Assembly (NCBI GenBank): GCA_029378245.1 | Contig: JARKIF010000013.1 | Coordinates: 124,001 to 188,000, forward strand | DNA length: 64,000 bases | Origin: Roridomyces roridus | Taxonomy: Eukaryota > Basidiomycota > Agaricomycetes > Agaricales > Mycenaceae | Reading direction: 5' to 3' | Part shown: positions 21,834-34,190 of the stretch, piece by piece | Position numbering within the stretch: the first letter of the stretch is position 1 | Layout of the letters: each line of letters starts with the position of its first letter | Notes under the pieces: model-generated | The model's input: only the letters and a program-made list of their open reading frames with translations | Told to the model about the DNA's origin: nothing | The model's database searches: none | Position numbers and translations under genes: made by a program

Positions 21834-23825
21834 TCGTGGGGCACCTTATATCGAGCCGGAAGGCCGGAAGGTATTGTGGCTCCGTAATCGAGGCCTGTTG
21901 CATACGGCCATGAACATCCTCAAAAAGATGACTTGTATCACACTGTACTTTGGACGCAGGATTGGGATCAATTTCCGATCAAACAAGGATCAGGATGCGG
22001 GGTGCTGTTAGTCTAGTTGACGAACGACGACTGTCTGCTGTCACAATGTCCAGGATTATTATGGGCATTGTTGGAACAAGAAAATAGATGTGGCTACCAA
22101 CTGGTGGAGTTGAGTACATATAAATCGGAGCGGAGGCTAAATCGGTGCGGGAGCCGGTCTGGGCCGGAACTCACGTCGGTGGCTTGGAGTGAAGATTGAT
22201 CTCATGAGTATAAAACACTTGAATTCACTCGTAGTCGCACAGTTGCTCACAGTACGTGAACTATCTCGAATCTCCATTCCACGGCTGGCAGGGCCGACTC
22301 CCAATTTTGTTTTCCTCGACGGCTGACATTTTTGAGACACATGCCTGACGCCACAATGCCGCCCACGTCACAGGTGCGACGGAGCAAATTCTGTGGACGT
22401 TTCTCCACTCGGCGAATTGGTTCGACACCAACAGTGTCTGACCTAACACCGATCTGACCCATCTTGACGGTTTTGTCCGTCACCAGAGGCCAACTGGGTT
22501 CAACCAGTGGGGCTCAGATCTCAATCGACGTCTGACCCTTGACTCTGACAAATTTGGAACATAATTGAACCTGAATCGACCACCGATCCTCAGGCTCAGG
22601 CTTCTGAATTTCGAGGCTGAGCGCACTGAGCACTGCAGTACTGAGTACTGACTAATCAGACTGTTGGTCTGGTGTCACTGTGGACTTGAGGCTGGAGCCT
22701 GGGCCTGAGCTAGTCCCAAACCAGATATTTTCTGTGACTCTCCGCTTTCCTTTTGTCGGAGTTAGTTTGTGCCGAATGCCGGAAACTCACATCGGAGCAT
22801 GTTACATAAGGTTTGACAATGGCTACAAGACAGCATTGACATTTTTCTGTGACTGTCCGCTTTCCCTTCAGCGTAAGTGCCACACAACGCAGTCCTATCA
22901 TATTTCCGTGAATGGCCGCTTTCCATTCAGCGGATTGGTTTGTGGCGAGTGGCCACAGAGGAATACTTATGCCCGGAAGTTGATATTGACTCATTCTAAG
23001 ATTTGACAATGGGCCTGACACCGTGTGAACCACAGCAGCGACATTTGCTGTGACTGTCCGCTTTCCGTTCCACGGATGTCCTTGGAGCAAGGTGCCCAGA
23101 CGCCGTTTTCAAAGATCATATCTTTTCTTGGCGAATCTCAGATTAAGTATTCATTTTATCTTCAAAACACAGAAAACCCTGAGAGGCTGGATAATGCATC
23201 CCCAGGCTCCAGCCTGTGCCACCCTGTAGATTTGCTCCTACTTACTTCTTCTCGTCCTCGGTTTTCGTCCAGATCTCCGACGCTGTCCAGTTGGAAAGGC
23301 TCCACATTGCGATGCAAAGTACTGAACGTTGGTTGGCACGCAATTTTCATCGGGCCACAATCTCCGCTTGGTGCATTCATGATCATTCTTCATTCCGTCA
23401 CAGGTGGGTGCCTTTGTTATTCGGGCCAATATGAACCCCGCATAAACCGGAGCGTCCGTAGTGCTATCAGGGGGGCGTGGATCCGGAAGTAATGGTGGAT
23501 GAACCTGTGGTGCCCGAGTCTTTCAAATGTTTCGAACCTGACATGCATATGAACCGAACCCCTCCCTTGGGAATCGAGTCCTCAAGATCCTGGGCCGGAC
23601 AACTTGGCCGCCGGTCCAGCTCGCTCCTTGTCTAGATCAAGCATCAAGTGGCAGCGCACGATAGGACTCCTCGCCATTTTGAAGTGGAGGTTTCTTTACC
23701 CCATTGACTGAAAAAAATCGAGATTCTGTGCTTGAACAAGATCAAAGTCCCCATTTACTGCAAGAGTATTTATTCGCGACTTCAAAGAGGTAGAGACACT
23801 GGGAATTCTACTCCACCTCTTCAAC
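21834..23825. other. Divergent intergenic region between P450 and reductase genes
   Basis: No gene is supported. It contains the promoters of both flanking genes and a set of diverged repeats at 22.7-23.1 kb, listed separately. Confidence 0.5.
22732..23075. repeat. Four diverged copies of a CTGTGACTGTCCGCTTTCC unit
   Basis: Copies start at about 22732, 22847, 22906 and 23048. Each has the form (C)TGTGACTGTCCGCTTTCC followed by a short complementary return such as CCGCTTTCCATTCAGCGG, giving a small hairpin. Two copies also share an upstream TTTGACAATGG...GACATTT block. Spacing is irregular (115, 59 and 142 bp). This could be a relic of a repeat-rich element or a cluster of regulatory sites between the divergent genes. 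Confidence 0.45.
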
Positions 23826-26800
23826 ATGGCCAGCTTGCGCCCTCCTCTAGATTTGTCGCTCAACATCAACGAGATAATCTCCTTCCACATCGTGCACGAG
23901 AACAGGGACGCCGCCTATGCGTTTGCCGACGAAGAGACAGACCAGGTCACCGAGATCAGTCACTTCGAGCTGGCGAGAGCCGCGCACCGTGTGGCGCACA
24001 TTCTCCGACCACAGCGTCGTGGGCCAGAGGGAGAGATCCTCGGTATCATTGCTCTCACAGATGTGTTCCTGTACCAAGCTATTGTTGCTGGGTGCATTGT
24101 TGCCGGGATTGTGGTACGTTCAATTCTTGGTCCCAACTGCACTCGCTCAGTTTGCGCAGCCGTTTCCGATCTCGAACCGTAACTCGTCTGCGGCGGTACT
24201 GCATCTCCTCAAATCCACCAACTCCCACCGTCTGTTGGCGACCAAGAGCTCGCTTGGGCCTCTCTTAGATGGTCTCGTCGATGAGCTCACGATGCAATAT
24301 GATCTCTCCATCGAAGAAATTCCCCTGCAAGGCGAGATTTACCCCCACCTCGGCCATGAGACATCTGCGCACGGCTTCATGCCTTACCGCCGCGCCTATG
24401 CACGACCCTCACTCGACGACGTCTCCCTGTATCTGCATTCGAGTGGTATGACCATCCACTGTTGGTTCAAATCATTTGTTGATTGATGATCAGGCAGCAC
24501 TGGTTTCCCCAAATCAATCCCGGAATCCCATCGCGGTTTGATCCTTTACCAAGCACTCCATGGCGTCACCCAAACGCGGGAGCTCTCTCCCCGCCAGAAT
24601 GTCGGCTTCCTCCCGCCGTTCCACACCATGGGTATTCTCACGCAGTTCTCCAACGTCCTCCTCAACTGCGGCACCGCATGTATCTACCCGCCGGCGTCGA
24701 CGGCGACCGAGTATCGTGTCCCGATAACACCCACGCCGGCTAACGCCCTCGACATCGGTCGCAAGACGGGAGCGACCGGAATTGTGGCTGTTCCAGCGCT
24801 CATCTTGGAGTGGCAGTCAGACGAGGACGTGGCGTATCTCAAGACCCTCCCGCTGCTCGCTTACTCGGGTGGCCCGCTCGCCCAGCGTGTGGGAGACTAC
24901 CTCGTCAGTCAGGGATGCCATGTCGTATCAATTTACGGCGGAACGGAGTGTGCGTTGGCTCTTTTCTCAAGCTGTAAGCGTTGACGTCTTCTAGTCGGTT
25001 CTGCCAACGACGTGGTCAAGCCTCCCGAGGAGCACGACCCCTACGAGTGGGCGTGGATCAGGGTCGCTGACCGTGTCACAGTTCGATGGATGCCTCAAGG
25101 CGACAATACTTACGAGTGTCAGATTCTTGTGCGTGTCCGTCACATTCGACTGGGATGAAGCTGACATCGTGTAGACATCGAATACCCACACGCTCGCAGT
25201 GGAGAACCTTGCCGATGCCAAGGGGTTTAGCACCAAGGATCTCTTCGAGCGACATCCGACCAAGCCCAACTTGTATCGCATGTGCGTCTGTTGTTTTTGC
25301 GCTGCCCAAGCTGAAAACGTCCCAGCGTCGGCCGTCTCGACGATGTGATTATGATGGCCAATGGTGAAAAGACGGTGCCAGGCCCAATGGAGGACATCCT
25401 CATCGCCTCCCCACATATCAACGGTGTCGTCGTCTTTGGTCGCGAACGGAATCAAACCGGTGTCCTCATCGAGCCCCATGTGCCATTCGACCCCGCAGAC
25501 GACGAGAAATTGAGGGAATTCCGCAATCTCATCTGGTGCGTGCTGCCGTCTATACGATGCATGCAGTTTACCTTTTTTCTCAAGGCCCACCGTCGGAGAG
25601 GTCAATGAAAGAACGCCCGCCTTCTCGCGGCTCTACAAGGAAATGATCCTCGTCACTCACCCAGCCAAGCCGATGGTGCGCGCCCCCAAGGGGACCGTGA
25701 TCAAGAAATCCACCATCGAAGCGTACAAGACTGAGATCGACACACTCTACGAGACGATTGAAGCCACCTCCGCTACAGGCTGCGACACCGCGCCTCCTCC
25801 CTCTTGGACTTGTGAGGAAGTCGTGGCCTGGCTCGTCGAACACGCCAGTATGCTGGCAAACAAGCCCTTCCTGGGCGGCTCGTGCGATATCTTCGAGCAG
25901 GGTTTTGACTCTCTTAACGCCACCTTCCTGCGACTCCACATCATCGGTGCTGCAAACAACGATGCAACGCTGGCAGAGGAGGTGAAGGAGCGCGTGCGGG
26001 GGATCCCGCAGAATTTTGTGTATATGCATCCGAGCATTGCAGCGCTTGCGGGAGCCGTTATCCGGTTGATCACGGGAGGCGAGGCGACTGCTGGGCACGG
26101 GGCGAATGTGGCCGCCATCGAGGCAATGGTCGAGAAGTACAGCGCGAGGTTAGAGGTCGGTCTTGGAGAGAAGGCTGCCCGTGAGACGGGGAGCGGTGCG
26201 GTAGTCCTCCTTACGGGCTCGACGGGTGGTTTGGGCTCGCAGCTTCTCGATCAGCTCATCCGCTCTCCGGATGTTGTGCGCGTCTATGCGTATAATAGGC
26301 CTGGGCAAGTGACGATTCTGCAGCGCCAACAGGAGGCATTTCAAGATCGTGCACTGGATGTGGGTGTGCTCGGTTCGCAGAAGTTGGTGTTCCTGGAGGG
26401 CGATTCGACCAACGAGAACTTGGGTTTGACTTTTGAGATCTTGCATGAGGTGCGTTTTGCTCAAACTTTCGATTTTTGCCTCTCGCCAACTTTGCTACAG
26501 CTCCGGTCGTCGCTCACCACCATTATCCACAACGCGTGGATGCTCGACTTTAACAAATGCCTATCGTCCTTCGAGAGCCACGTCAAGGGTACACGCAATA
26601 TTATTGATCTGGCCCGAGATTCCGAATACGCTGTGCGCGTCCTCTTCACGTCGTCAGTGGCCTCTGCGACAGGATGGGATCAGAGCAAAGGGTTGTTCCC
26701 AGAGGAGGTACAGCTCGATGCGAGCGTCGCTGTTGGAAGTGGCTATGGAGAGAGCAAGTACATCGCCGAGCGCGTGAGTGTTTTTGTCGATGTTTCTTTC

Positions 26801-27465
26801 CCATATAATTAACCTCGCACCATAGATTCTGACGGAGTCCGGGCTCCAGACCACATCGTTCCGTATTGGCCAAGTTAGCGGCTCCGCGTCAAATGGCTCG
26901 TGGACTACATCCGACTGGGTACCTGCGATCGTCAAATCTAGTCTCGCTCTCGGCGCGTACCCGTCTGCGCCAGGTGCGCGGGCAAATTGGATTCCCCCGG
27001 AAGCAGTTTGTAGCGCCATCGTCGATGCGGTGTTCAGCCAAGAGCCGGCACCGCCGGCGGTGAACTTGGTGCATCCGAAGCCCGTGCCTTGGGACGATGT
27101 CATGTCGAATTTGGCTGGAGTGGGCAGTGAGAGGCCGATGCCGCTTGTGCCGCTCGGAGAGTGGGCGGACCAGTTGAGATCGCGTGCGACGATGGTGTGC
27201 AAGGAGGATCTTGAGAATATTGTGCGTTTTTGTCTTCGCTTTCTTACCATCGAGCATTTACTGACGGGCGAACAACAAACAGCCTGGTCTCAAGTTGCTT
27301 GACTTTTTCGACGCTGCGGTGTCTGGCGCGGGGAATACACAGTTTGCGACGGACAAGGCGGAGGAGTTGAGTAATTCGGTTAGACTTTTGGCGCCGTTGA
27401 GTAGGGAGGATACGATTAAGTGGATGACGTATTGGAGAGAGAAGGAATTCATCGTTTATGACTAG
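23826..27465 (+). CDS. Adenylate-forming reductase (A-T-R, NRPS-like)
   Basis: Ten exons: 23826-24113, 24160-24445, 24494-24949, 24995-25128, 25175-25281, 25326-25535, 25585-26449, 26501-26773, 26826-27221 and 27283-27465. All junctions keep frame; 1065 aa. The adenylation domain has the phosphate loop HSSGSTGFPKS (across intron 2), YGGTEFG (across intron 3), GRLDDVIMMANGEKTVP with the hinge Asp and catalytic Lys. The thiolation domain has the phosphopantetheine serine in GFDSLNATF. The C-terminal reductase domain has the NAD(P) loop TGSTGGLGSQLL and the YGESK catalytic Tyr/Lys pair. Such basidiomycete enzymes activate a carboxylic acid, load it on the carrier and release it reductively as aldehyde or alcohol; alpha-aminoadipate reductase is the primary-metabolism relative. 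The substrate cannot be read from sequence. It needs a phosphopantetheinyl transferase encoded elsewhere. The next gene upstream is a P450 in divergent orientation. Confidence 0.92.
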
Positions 27466-29444
27466 AGACGTTGGGATTGGGATTAACGTGTCAGCCCAGT
27501 TCGAATGACCATTCTTTCATCTCCCATACATACAGTTCTATCCAAAGATTCGTAATTCAGAACAGCTCACCATCGCGGGCCAGCCCGCAGATACAGATCA
27601 CTGGCAGATTTCATAGAGATTCCAACACAGATACCGGGGATGTCGATTGGGTTGTGACGGGAATATTCAATATTCCGAGCGTTCTCCGAATCGGACAGAT
27701 AAAATCCGGGGCCCGTCTCCGTCGGCACTCAATCCACCTGATGCTTAGGCACTGCGGTATGTTCACGGTACGTCTAGCTCCAATTCACAACAGCAGCTCC
27801 AAAGAGCTCAAACCCCCCGTCAGACTCCACCCAAATGAATTGCCATCGACCTCGACACGCCCTGTCCTTGGCATGCCGAGAGCAGTCAATAGCGTAAGTC
27901 GAACGCATCGATATGACGCGGTATGAAATCGAGGAGGTCTGCTGTCACAGACGACGCAAACACCGCCGGGGCAATGATAATTCTTCTTCTTCATGGGCGT
28001 TAAAAACGTCCGACGTCACTGCACTTGCTCAGTGCAAGATGACATCTTATCCCTATCGGCAACGATTCGGAGCGTGTGTCTTCACCGGAACCAGCTGTGG
28101 ACACAGGGATTCGGGGACTTGGAAAACCTTTTGTGGTGTTCCATCTCCCCAACGCTCCAAGGATGACTTTCACGCTCAGGGCATTACAAACCGGGCGGAC
28201 CTTCACCTACTCCTACTATTTTTTCGGCCCCCGTCGATTCCAAATTTACCCGTCCTCTTCCTCGCTCACGGCTTTCCCGGAAACCACCACGCCTGACGAC
28301 AACAGGAGCGCGAAAGGAACGAGTCGGATCGTTAGTTGAAAGCTCCTGGTTGGTCGACACTGATGAAATATAGACGACATATACTTGAGTAGAGATGGAT
28401 GGACTTGAAGTCGAACTGGTTCATCCAGGACATTTTTGGAGAGTTGTAAGTAGCTTCCAAACAAAAAGAACGATACAAGGCGCAGATCGCCCGCTCCGGA
28501 GTCGAACCGTGCCGAGGTGCAAGAGCGATTGTGACGTGCAAGGCGCCCAGGTATGCACCGTCTTTTGAAGGTGACTTCCGTCCAGCATGTACGTGGCCGA
28601 GATTCGAGAAGTAGGCAACGATAAACACCGAACCAGGTTCCTTGTTCCGCCACTCGAAAGATTGACAATCTTGGTCTGTCGCAGATTCGTTAGGACAGAC
28701 CAGAATTCCAGCAGGGGTCCCGGCATTGTTCCGGCAAGAGTGGTTAAATTGAATTTTGTGCGTCGACTGCCAGGGTTGACGGAACCCGTTTTTTTGGGTG
28801 CATCGGCAGCAGAGGGACGGAAGCGGGAGACTCGAGAAAGAGTCGGATTACTTGGTTGGGGAAGAAAGGTTAATCTACCCCGACCACAACCTGTTGAGCA
28901 GAGACGACGCCGTGGAGATTTTCGAGACTTTGCCACGGAATGACCCTAGAAAAATATAAACAAAGATGGAAGAATGGATTTCGTCTACGGGAACTCACAG
29001 TTCATGCACACTCTTGAGCGTCGTCAACACGAAGAACCCACATATCGTCGGAGTATCTTTTGTGTCTTGGTTGGATACTACTAGACCGACAGCAGCAATG
29101 ATTCGAACGTGCGAAAATCAGACAGAATCAGAGAGAACATGGGTCCAGGAGCAGCTTCCCGCGGGGCTCGGTCTGTTCTTTCGGGCGACTCGGGCGAGAC
29201 AAATGCCAAGAGTACGTTTGACATCTCAATGTTGTCGCCTAAGGGACTTCGAAGAGCCAGTGCGCACTTGGTTAGGATCGGGTCCATACGCCATAAGCAG
29301 GCCTCCGAGTTTGGGCGGAAAGTGCCAGCGTGCGTGATGGTCTGTGGTGAGAGTGGTGATGTCACTGATCGTTGATCGCGGAACAAAACAGACAAACAAT
29401 TTGACACTTTCCCACCTAAGCGGTGCTTGCCTCCTCCCTCCATC
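27466..29444. other. Intergenic stretch, possible decayed genes
   Basis: Overlapping minus-strand frames between 28250 and 28940 do not assemble into a recognisable protein. An exact B-box (GGTTCGACTCC on the minus strand) lies at 28498-28508. Nothing else is supported. Confidence 0.35.
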
Positions 29445-30140
29445 ATGAAAGCGTGCGTCGTCCCTGCCTGCATCTTCTACCCCACCGTCAGACCCCAGCC
29501 CTGCCCTCAGCGACTCCTATCCTTCCGACTTCAAACCAAACTTCAGCTGCGAGTACAGCGTCACGATATCCCATCCCCTCAGCACGACCTTCCCTGTCCT
29601 CGGCACGGACCAAGGCCTCGAGCGGGTCATCAGCCTCTCCTCCCTTGCATCCGACTTTGTCGCGCTCGACAAAGACAATGTGGCCGTCGACGGCAAGCTC
29701 TTCGATGCCTCCGTGCGGACGGCGCCTTCCTCGGATTCCGGGTTCCCTCGACAGGCCTTCAGATTCAAGGAATCCTTCAAGATCCTTCCCGGGCTCAACC
29801 TTCACGTCGGTCTACAGGGGACATTCACCTGGGATGATGAACAGAATGTCGCGCTGTACGAGACATTGACCGGTGCGCTCGCTTACCACCACTGTGACTT
29901 TGTCTCATATTATCATTTAGACAAAGGTATCACCATCAGGAAGCTTCGCTGGCTCGAGGCCCTAGACGATGGAGCCACGCGCGTAAACGAGCGCATCGAG
30001 GGGCAATGTTCGTGGCTTTTGCAGGGAATCACTCAAAAGATGGCTCGGGATGGACACAAGTACGTCTGTTGTTCCTTGCTCTTTCCGGGCCTGACACCCA
30101 GCCAAGGGCGCATATGGACTCGTACCACACGCTGTTCTGA
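29445..30140 (+). CDS. Conserved-looking protein of unknown function
   Basis: Three exons: 29445-29452, 29511-30059 and 30107-30140, with introns of 58 and 47 bp; 196 aa. The first exon is only eight bases (ATGAAAGC), but the frame of exon 2 has an upstream stop and no nearby ATG, and this splice gives a clean start MKADSYPSDFKPNF. The body has alternating hydrophobic strands (FSCEYSVTISHPL, LNLHVGLQGTFTWDDE) and a helical C-terminus with CSWLLQGITQKMARDGHK, ending AHMDSYHTLF. There is no signal peptide or membrane segment. The strand pattern would allow a small ligand-binding fold, but I do not recognise the family. Confidence 0.6.
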
Positions 30141-31036
30141 GGCCGCCCGAGTCGATTCACAGTTAAAGAGCGCGATTAGCTCGAGTTTTACAATAAGAAA
30201 CATTCGACCTCAGCCCGCCCTCAGCCCACCCCAAGCGTCGTCGGCGGATTTGCCCACGAAGTCCGAAACAACAGCTGGAAGGTTTCCGAACAGACTCTCG
30301 CTGCTTTGCCGCTACTGGCTATAGATCTGTGTGCTCACTGCCTGTCAACCTTCCCATGTCGAATGTGCTTCAGTCCGGGCGGCGCAGTGCCAAATTTGCA
30401 ATCTTTATGAGAAGTTAGAACTCGGGAGCTCTGCACATTGCAGCGTTGGGTCGGCTCAAGATCAGCCAGTGGACTTGAGCTGGCCTCTTGATCTTGATCT
30501 TGATCTTGTTTGCGATGGGTGTCGTCTTAGCCGTACCCGCCGAGACCCGTACCCGCCATCAGGCGGGTCGGCGGTTAACCCGTGTGCCGTGGTGTCCGTG
30601 GTGGATTTGGAGCTGTCAGTGGGTGTAGCCGCTGAAATCATCCATCAAGTACTGAAATATGCCGACAGAAGGCATAAATCTGTCTGAAACCGACGGGCAT
30701 TGGGCATAATCAACTGCGGAGATTCAACAACCGCCGCTCGTTTATGCTGCATCAAGCGGCAGAGTCCCGGCAGCATCGTTTCATCTTCAAGTTGATCCAG
30801 ATATTTCGAGAAGTGCTTCTGCCGATATTGTCGTGGAGGAAGCTAATGGAATGGCATCTCGGCAGACTGCATCCCGTGCATATCTCCAGGCACCGTCGAT
30901 CAACTTTCCACCCCCAGTGCTACCAACACTACATCCGGGTCGCAAAAAGGCGCGCTGGGTGTCTATCCCTGCACCCGTGCGCCTTCGAGAGGGTTAAAGC
31001 CCACACCTCGGCTCTCCTGAAGCCCATCTTTCCCCG
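30141..31036. other. Intergenic stretch with simple repeats
   Basis: A CTTGAT hexamer is repeated four times near 30485-30508. GTACCCGCC and GGCGGGT blocks follow at 30530-30575. No coding region is supported. Confidence 0.45.
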
Positions 31037-32368
31037 ATGTCAGTGGCAGTCGGGCTCACCTACCCTCTCACGGAGGCCGTTCTGGAACTAACTCTGTACG
31101 GGGGCTTTGTCGTTCTCTTCTCCACCGTCATCCATCTATTCCGGACTCGAGGTCGACTCTCATGGAAACGCCCGACTGTCTTTGTTCACTTCGCTCTTGT
31201 ACTTTTATTCTTGTCGATCACCGCGGTGCGTGAACCCGTTTGTGGTCGTCCGTCCGTGCCAAACCCAAACATCATCAGAACTGGCTTATTCACATATATG
31301 CCTTGTACGAGGGCTTTGTATCCCTCGGGGGTGGAATCCCGGCCCTGGTATTCTACCTCCAGGTCACGCTAGGCTCGGGCTTATCGGTGGTTCATAATGG
31401 GCTAGTGCAGGTCACGACACTGGTCACGGATTCACTGCTGGTATGGTTACTCTTGGCCACTCAGAACGGGCAACTCACGATCCACGAGATTCATCGCCTC
31501 TATGCCGTCTGGTCCAGTGACCGCCGCGTCATAATATTCCCGCTCTTGGTGCTCGTCGCTGAAATAGGTCTGTTACACGAAGTTACACATATCCTTGAAC
31601 GTTTGCGCTGATACTAGATTTCCAGCGTGTGGAGTACATGTGCTATATGATCTGTCTCGAGCAAGTCTTGTGGATGATCTTACGGTGATCCAGGGGATCT
31701 CAGTTGTTTGGACAACGAGCTACTTTGCCACATCAATTGCGTGCGTCATACATATTCTTCGCGTCTGCTTCCCCCTGACAATCCAGGTGATGCCCAGGAT
31801 CAGCATCTACAGTACGGGTACGGAATGTCTGAATCAACGGCGAGAACGGCTAACTGACAAATGGAGGAGTAGGCATGATCAGTTACAGGCTCATCAAGGT
31901 GTCCCGTTCACTCCAGGTCGCCTGCACGACGGGGGACTCGGTCGGCCAAACACGATGGAAGGTGCGATTTAAGTTTCCCCACTGAACCATCTCCGTCGTC
32001 GACACCATCACACAGAATCTGCTGATCATCCTGGTGGAGAGTGCCGCGCTACAGACGTATGAATCCTCATTTCACCCTTCATTTCTCACGTGTTTCGTTG
32101 CAGGACGATGGCCATAGGTGTTCTCGTATGCTTTCAGTTCGGCTTACTGGCACAATCAGTCCTTATCGCCCTGGAACCGGTGATTTTCGGTATTTCAGTT
32201 TTCCTGATTTACCTTCGCGTGGCTTTGGGATGGACAGATGATGATGGAACGAAGAACTTGGCGGGAGGCAGGATTCGGAACAGGTCAATGGTTCAGACAA
32301 TCAGTCTGAATTTCAACAGGTTTCCGGGGGAGATGGATTCGGTGGAGCGTAGCGATTTTCAGGCTTGA
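31037..32368 (+). CDS. Multi-pass membrane protein of a mushroom-expanded family
   Basis: Clear exons: 31037-31225, 31279-31567 (intron 31226-31278), a third beginning at about 31630, a further exon ending in GDSVGQTRWK, then one with LLIILVESAALQ, and a last one ending DSVERSDFQA at 32368. Hydrophobic segments appear in order: VLELTLYGGFVVLFSTVIHL, VHFALVLLFLSITA, a loop and helix with GGGIPALVFYL, DSLLVWLLLATQ, the IHRLYAVWSSDRRVIIFPLLVLVAEI segment, and a final FGLLAQSVLIALEPVIFGISVFLIYL. Six or seven helices are likely, with the HRLYxVW motif at one loop. This matches an abundant uncharacterised integral membrane family of agarics. The splice between the third and fourth exons (about 31745-31870) could not be resolved and may hide a lesion. 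Confidence 0.65.
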
Positions 32369-32884
32369 CTTTGAAAGTCAGTTGAAAACCGCTATTGTAA
32401 CTTGGACTATTTTCCGTCAGAAATGAATAGACGACGCACTGCCGTTGGACTCGGGTCACCGACATTATAGAACGCTGAGCGAGACAAATGACCTACCACT
32501 CGGTGGCACTCACCCGAATTCACCCAGAGTTCCCAGCCAGCTACTTATCTCCATACAGCGAACGGACGCAAGCAAAACTTCCTCTTCTGTCTTGATACCG
32601 CCCTCTCTCGATTCGAACGAAGTCTGTCTCTAACCATTCCGGATTGTGCGCTGAGGACGTGTTGGACGTGACCATGACCATTGCTCGCAAAAACTCGGGT
32701 CTGCCTCGCCTGACTGAAAGCCAACCTGGGCGGACATTCAGAGGATGTCAGGAATTGAAATGTTGATGGCCAACACGGGAGATCAAACGATCCACCACGG
32801 ATCCTGATGAAGCCGGCCGGGGCAGTACCACCCCTAATCAATGGACGTCAAAAATTTGAAATGGTTCGGAATACACAGTCAACA
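32369..32884. other. Convergent intergenic stretch
   Basis: No coding sequence is supported. It holds the 3' flanks of the membrane-protein gene on the plus strand and of the PPxY-protein gene on the minus strand. Confidence 0.5.
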
Positions 32885-33561
32885 TTAGATATCTCCCGGG
32901 ACGGCCTCCGAATCCGCCAGCTCACACGCAGCCATCGTCGATGCCCCGGACTCTTCTTCAAGACGGTAATGAGGGGGCCGGTCCATGGTATACGCCGGCA
33001 GATCATCCAGATCCTTCACATCACCCTCGCCGAGCGCACCTTGTCGTCGGCCGTACGCATCAACATCCGCCGCTCGCGTCGTAATGCTCTGCCGCAGATG
33101 GCCGAGACGTTCTGTGTGATGGACTGGCGGCGGCTGGCTCGGCATAGGGAACGGAAAAGTGAGGTCAGCCGAGGCGACGACGGGTTGGAGATCGATGTCG
33201 CTGAAGCTCAAGGGTTGTTGGAGGTTGAATAAACTGCAGTCAGTGTGTATGATGGCATGTGTCGAAGAAGCAAGAGCGCGCTTACCGGCGGAGACACCAG
33301 CATAAGATCAGCACGACGGCCTGGAGTGCGCGTATAGTTCTCGAGTAAGCTGCACACGGGGGAGCTTACGATGACGATGAAGAGCCATTCAACCACGGAC
33401 TAGAACGAGTAAGCGTCAGTGGATAAATGCCTCACTCGACACACCTTGTCGATGTCAGATCTACTCGTTTGCGTCTCGGACCCAGGACCATTGTTTGCGG
33501 GGAAGACGAGGGATGCTAGCGTTTGTGCGTTTCCGAAGGTGTCCGGTGAGGCGGCGGGCAT
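32885..33561 (-). CDS. Single-pass membrane protein with a PPxY tail (possibly frameshifted)
   Basis: The start at 33561 reads MPAASPDTFGNAQTLASLVFP. An intron of about 45 bp follows ...SRSDIDK and the next exon reads SVVEWLFIVI. A hydrophobic run TIRALQAVVLILCWCLRR then appears in another frame. After an intron beginning GTAAGC and ending CTGCAG the long last exon runs from LSFSDIDLQPVV to the stop at 32885. The tail contains DDLPAYTMDRPPHY, a PPxY-type motif that in other proteins recruits WW-domain ubiquitin ligases such as Rsp5/Nedd4. The change of frame just before the membrane helix is not explained by a normal intron (only about 20 bp would fit), so the gene may be broken there or my model is wrong. 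Confidence 0.45.
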
Positions 33562-34190
33562 CGTGAAGTAGCGATGTAAGTGGGGAAGACGACGGCTCGA
33601 AGATAAGTAGGTGCCAGCAGCAGGGAGTACGCGTGGTCCTTCCGCTTCTTACTACACGTAATAGCCGACGCGCGCGCCGTGCGCTGGTTGTGCGGCGTTC
33701 CTCCACAGCGTTGGATGTGGAGTTGCCAAAATTCATCCCAAGATGGAGCTTGCTTCCGAGATGAATGAACATTTGCTGTTTCAAAGGCGACCAGTAAGGC
33801 AAGGAAGCCACAGTTGCCGATGCAGCCACAGCTTTCAATTGTTCAATTGATCAAGAGTGTTCTCACAGATAGTTGAATTGAACGCGTCGCCGGGGACAAA
33901 GGAATCGACGAACAAGGAAGGCTCTGGACTGATTACAGCCAGTCTCGAATCGTGGAAGCATGGAGTGCGTTCAATAAGATAAAATAAGAAAAGACAAACC
34001 TGCATGGATGAGAAAAGGACCGGCGCGGAATCGAACCAGTACACATCCCCAGAGCTCGCTGCGGAATTGCGGCATTGGTGATTCAATCCCTTGCGGCGCT
34101 GCCCAAAGGAGAGTGATCACGATTCACCCACAATCGAGTATTACCAATGCAAGTAGCCTTACTGCACTTTTTAATAACTGTTCTACTTCT
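33562..34190. other. 5' flank of the LINE with remnant frames
   Basis: Minus-strand frames (for example one with VCLFLFYLIERT) suggest remnants of another gene but cannot be assembled. An exact B-box on the minus strand lies at 34027-34037. Base composition becomes AT-richer from about 34130, which may mark the 5' end of the retroelement. Confidence 0.4.

Noticed and set aside
28250..28940. Minus-strand membrane-protein gene
   Set aside because: Open frames overlap in all three phases without a consistent splice path or convincing helices.
30480..30580. CRISPR-like or regulatory direct repeats
   Set aside because: Simple hexamer microsatellite and GTACCCGCC words only; CRISPR arrays are not expected in a fungus.
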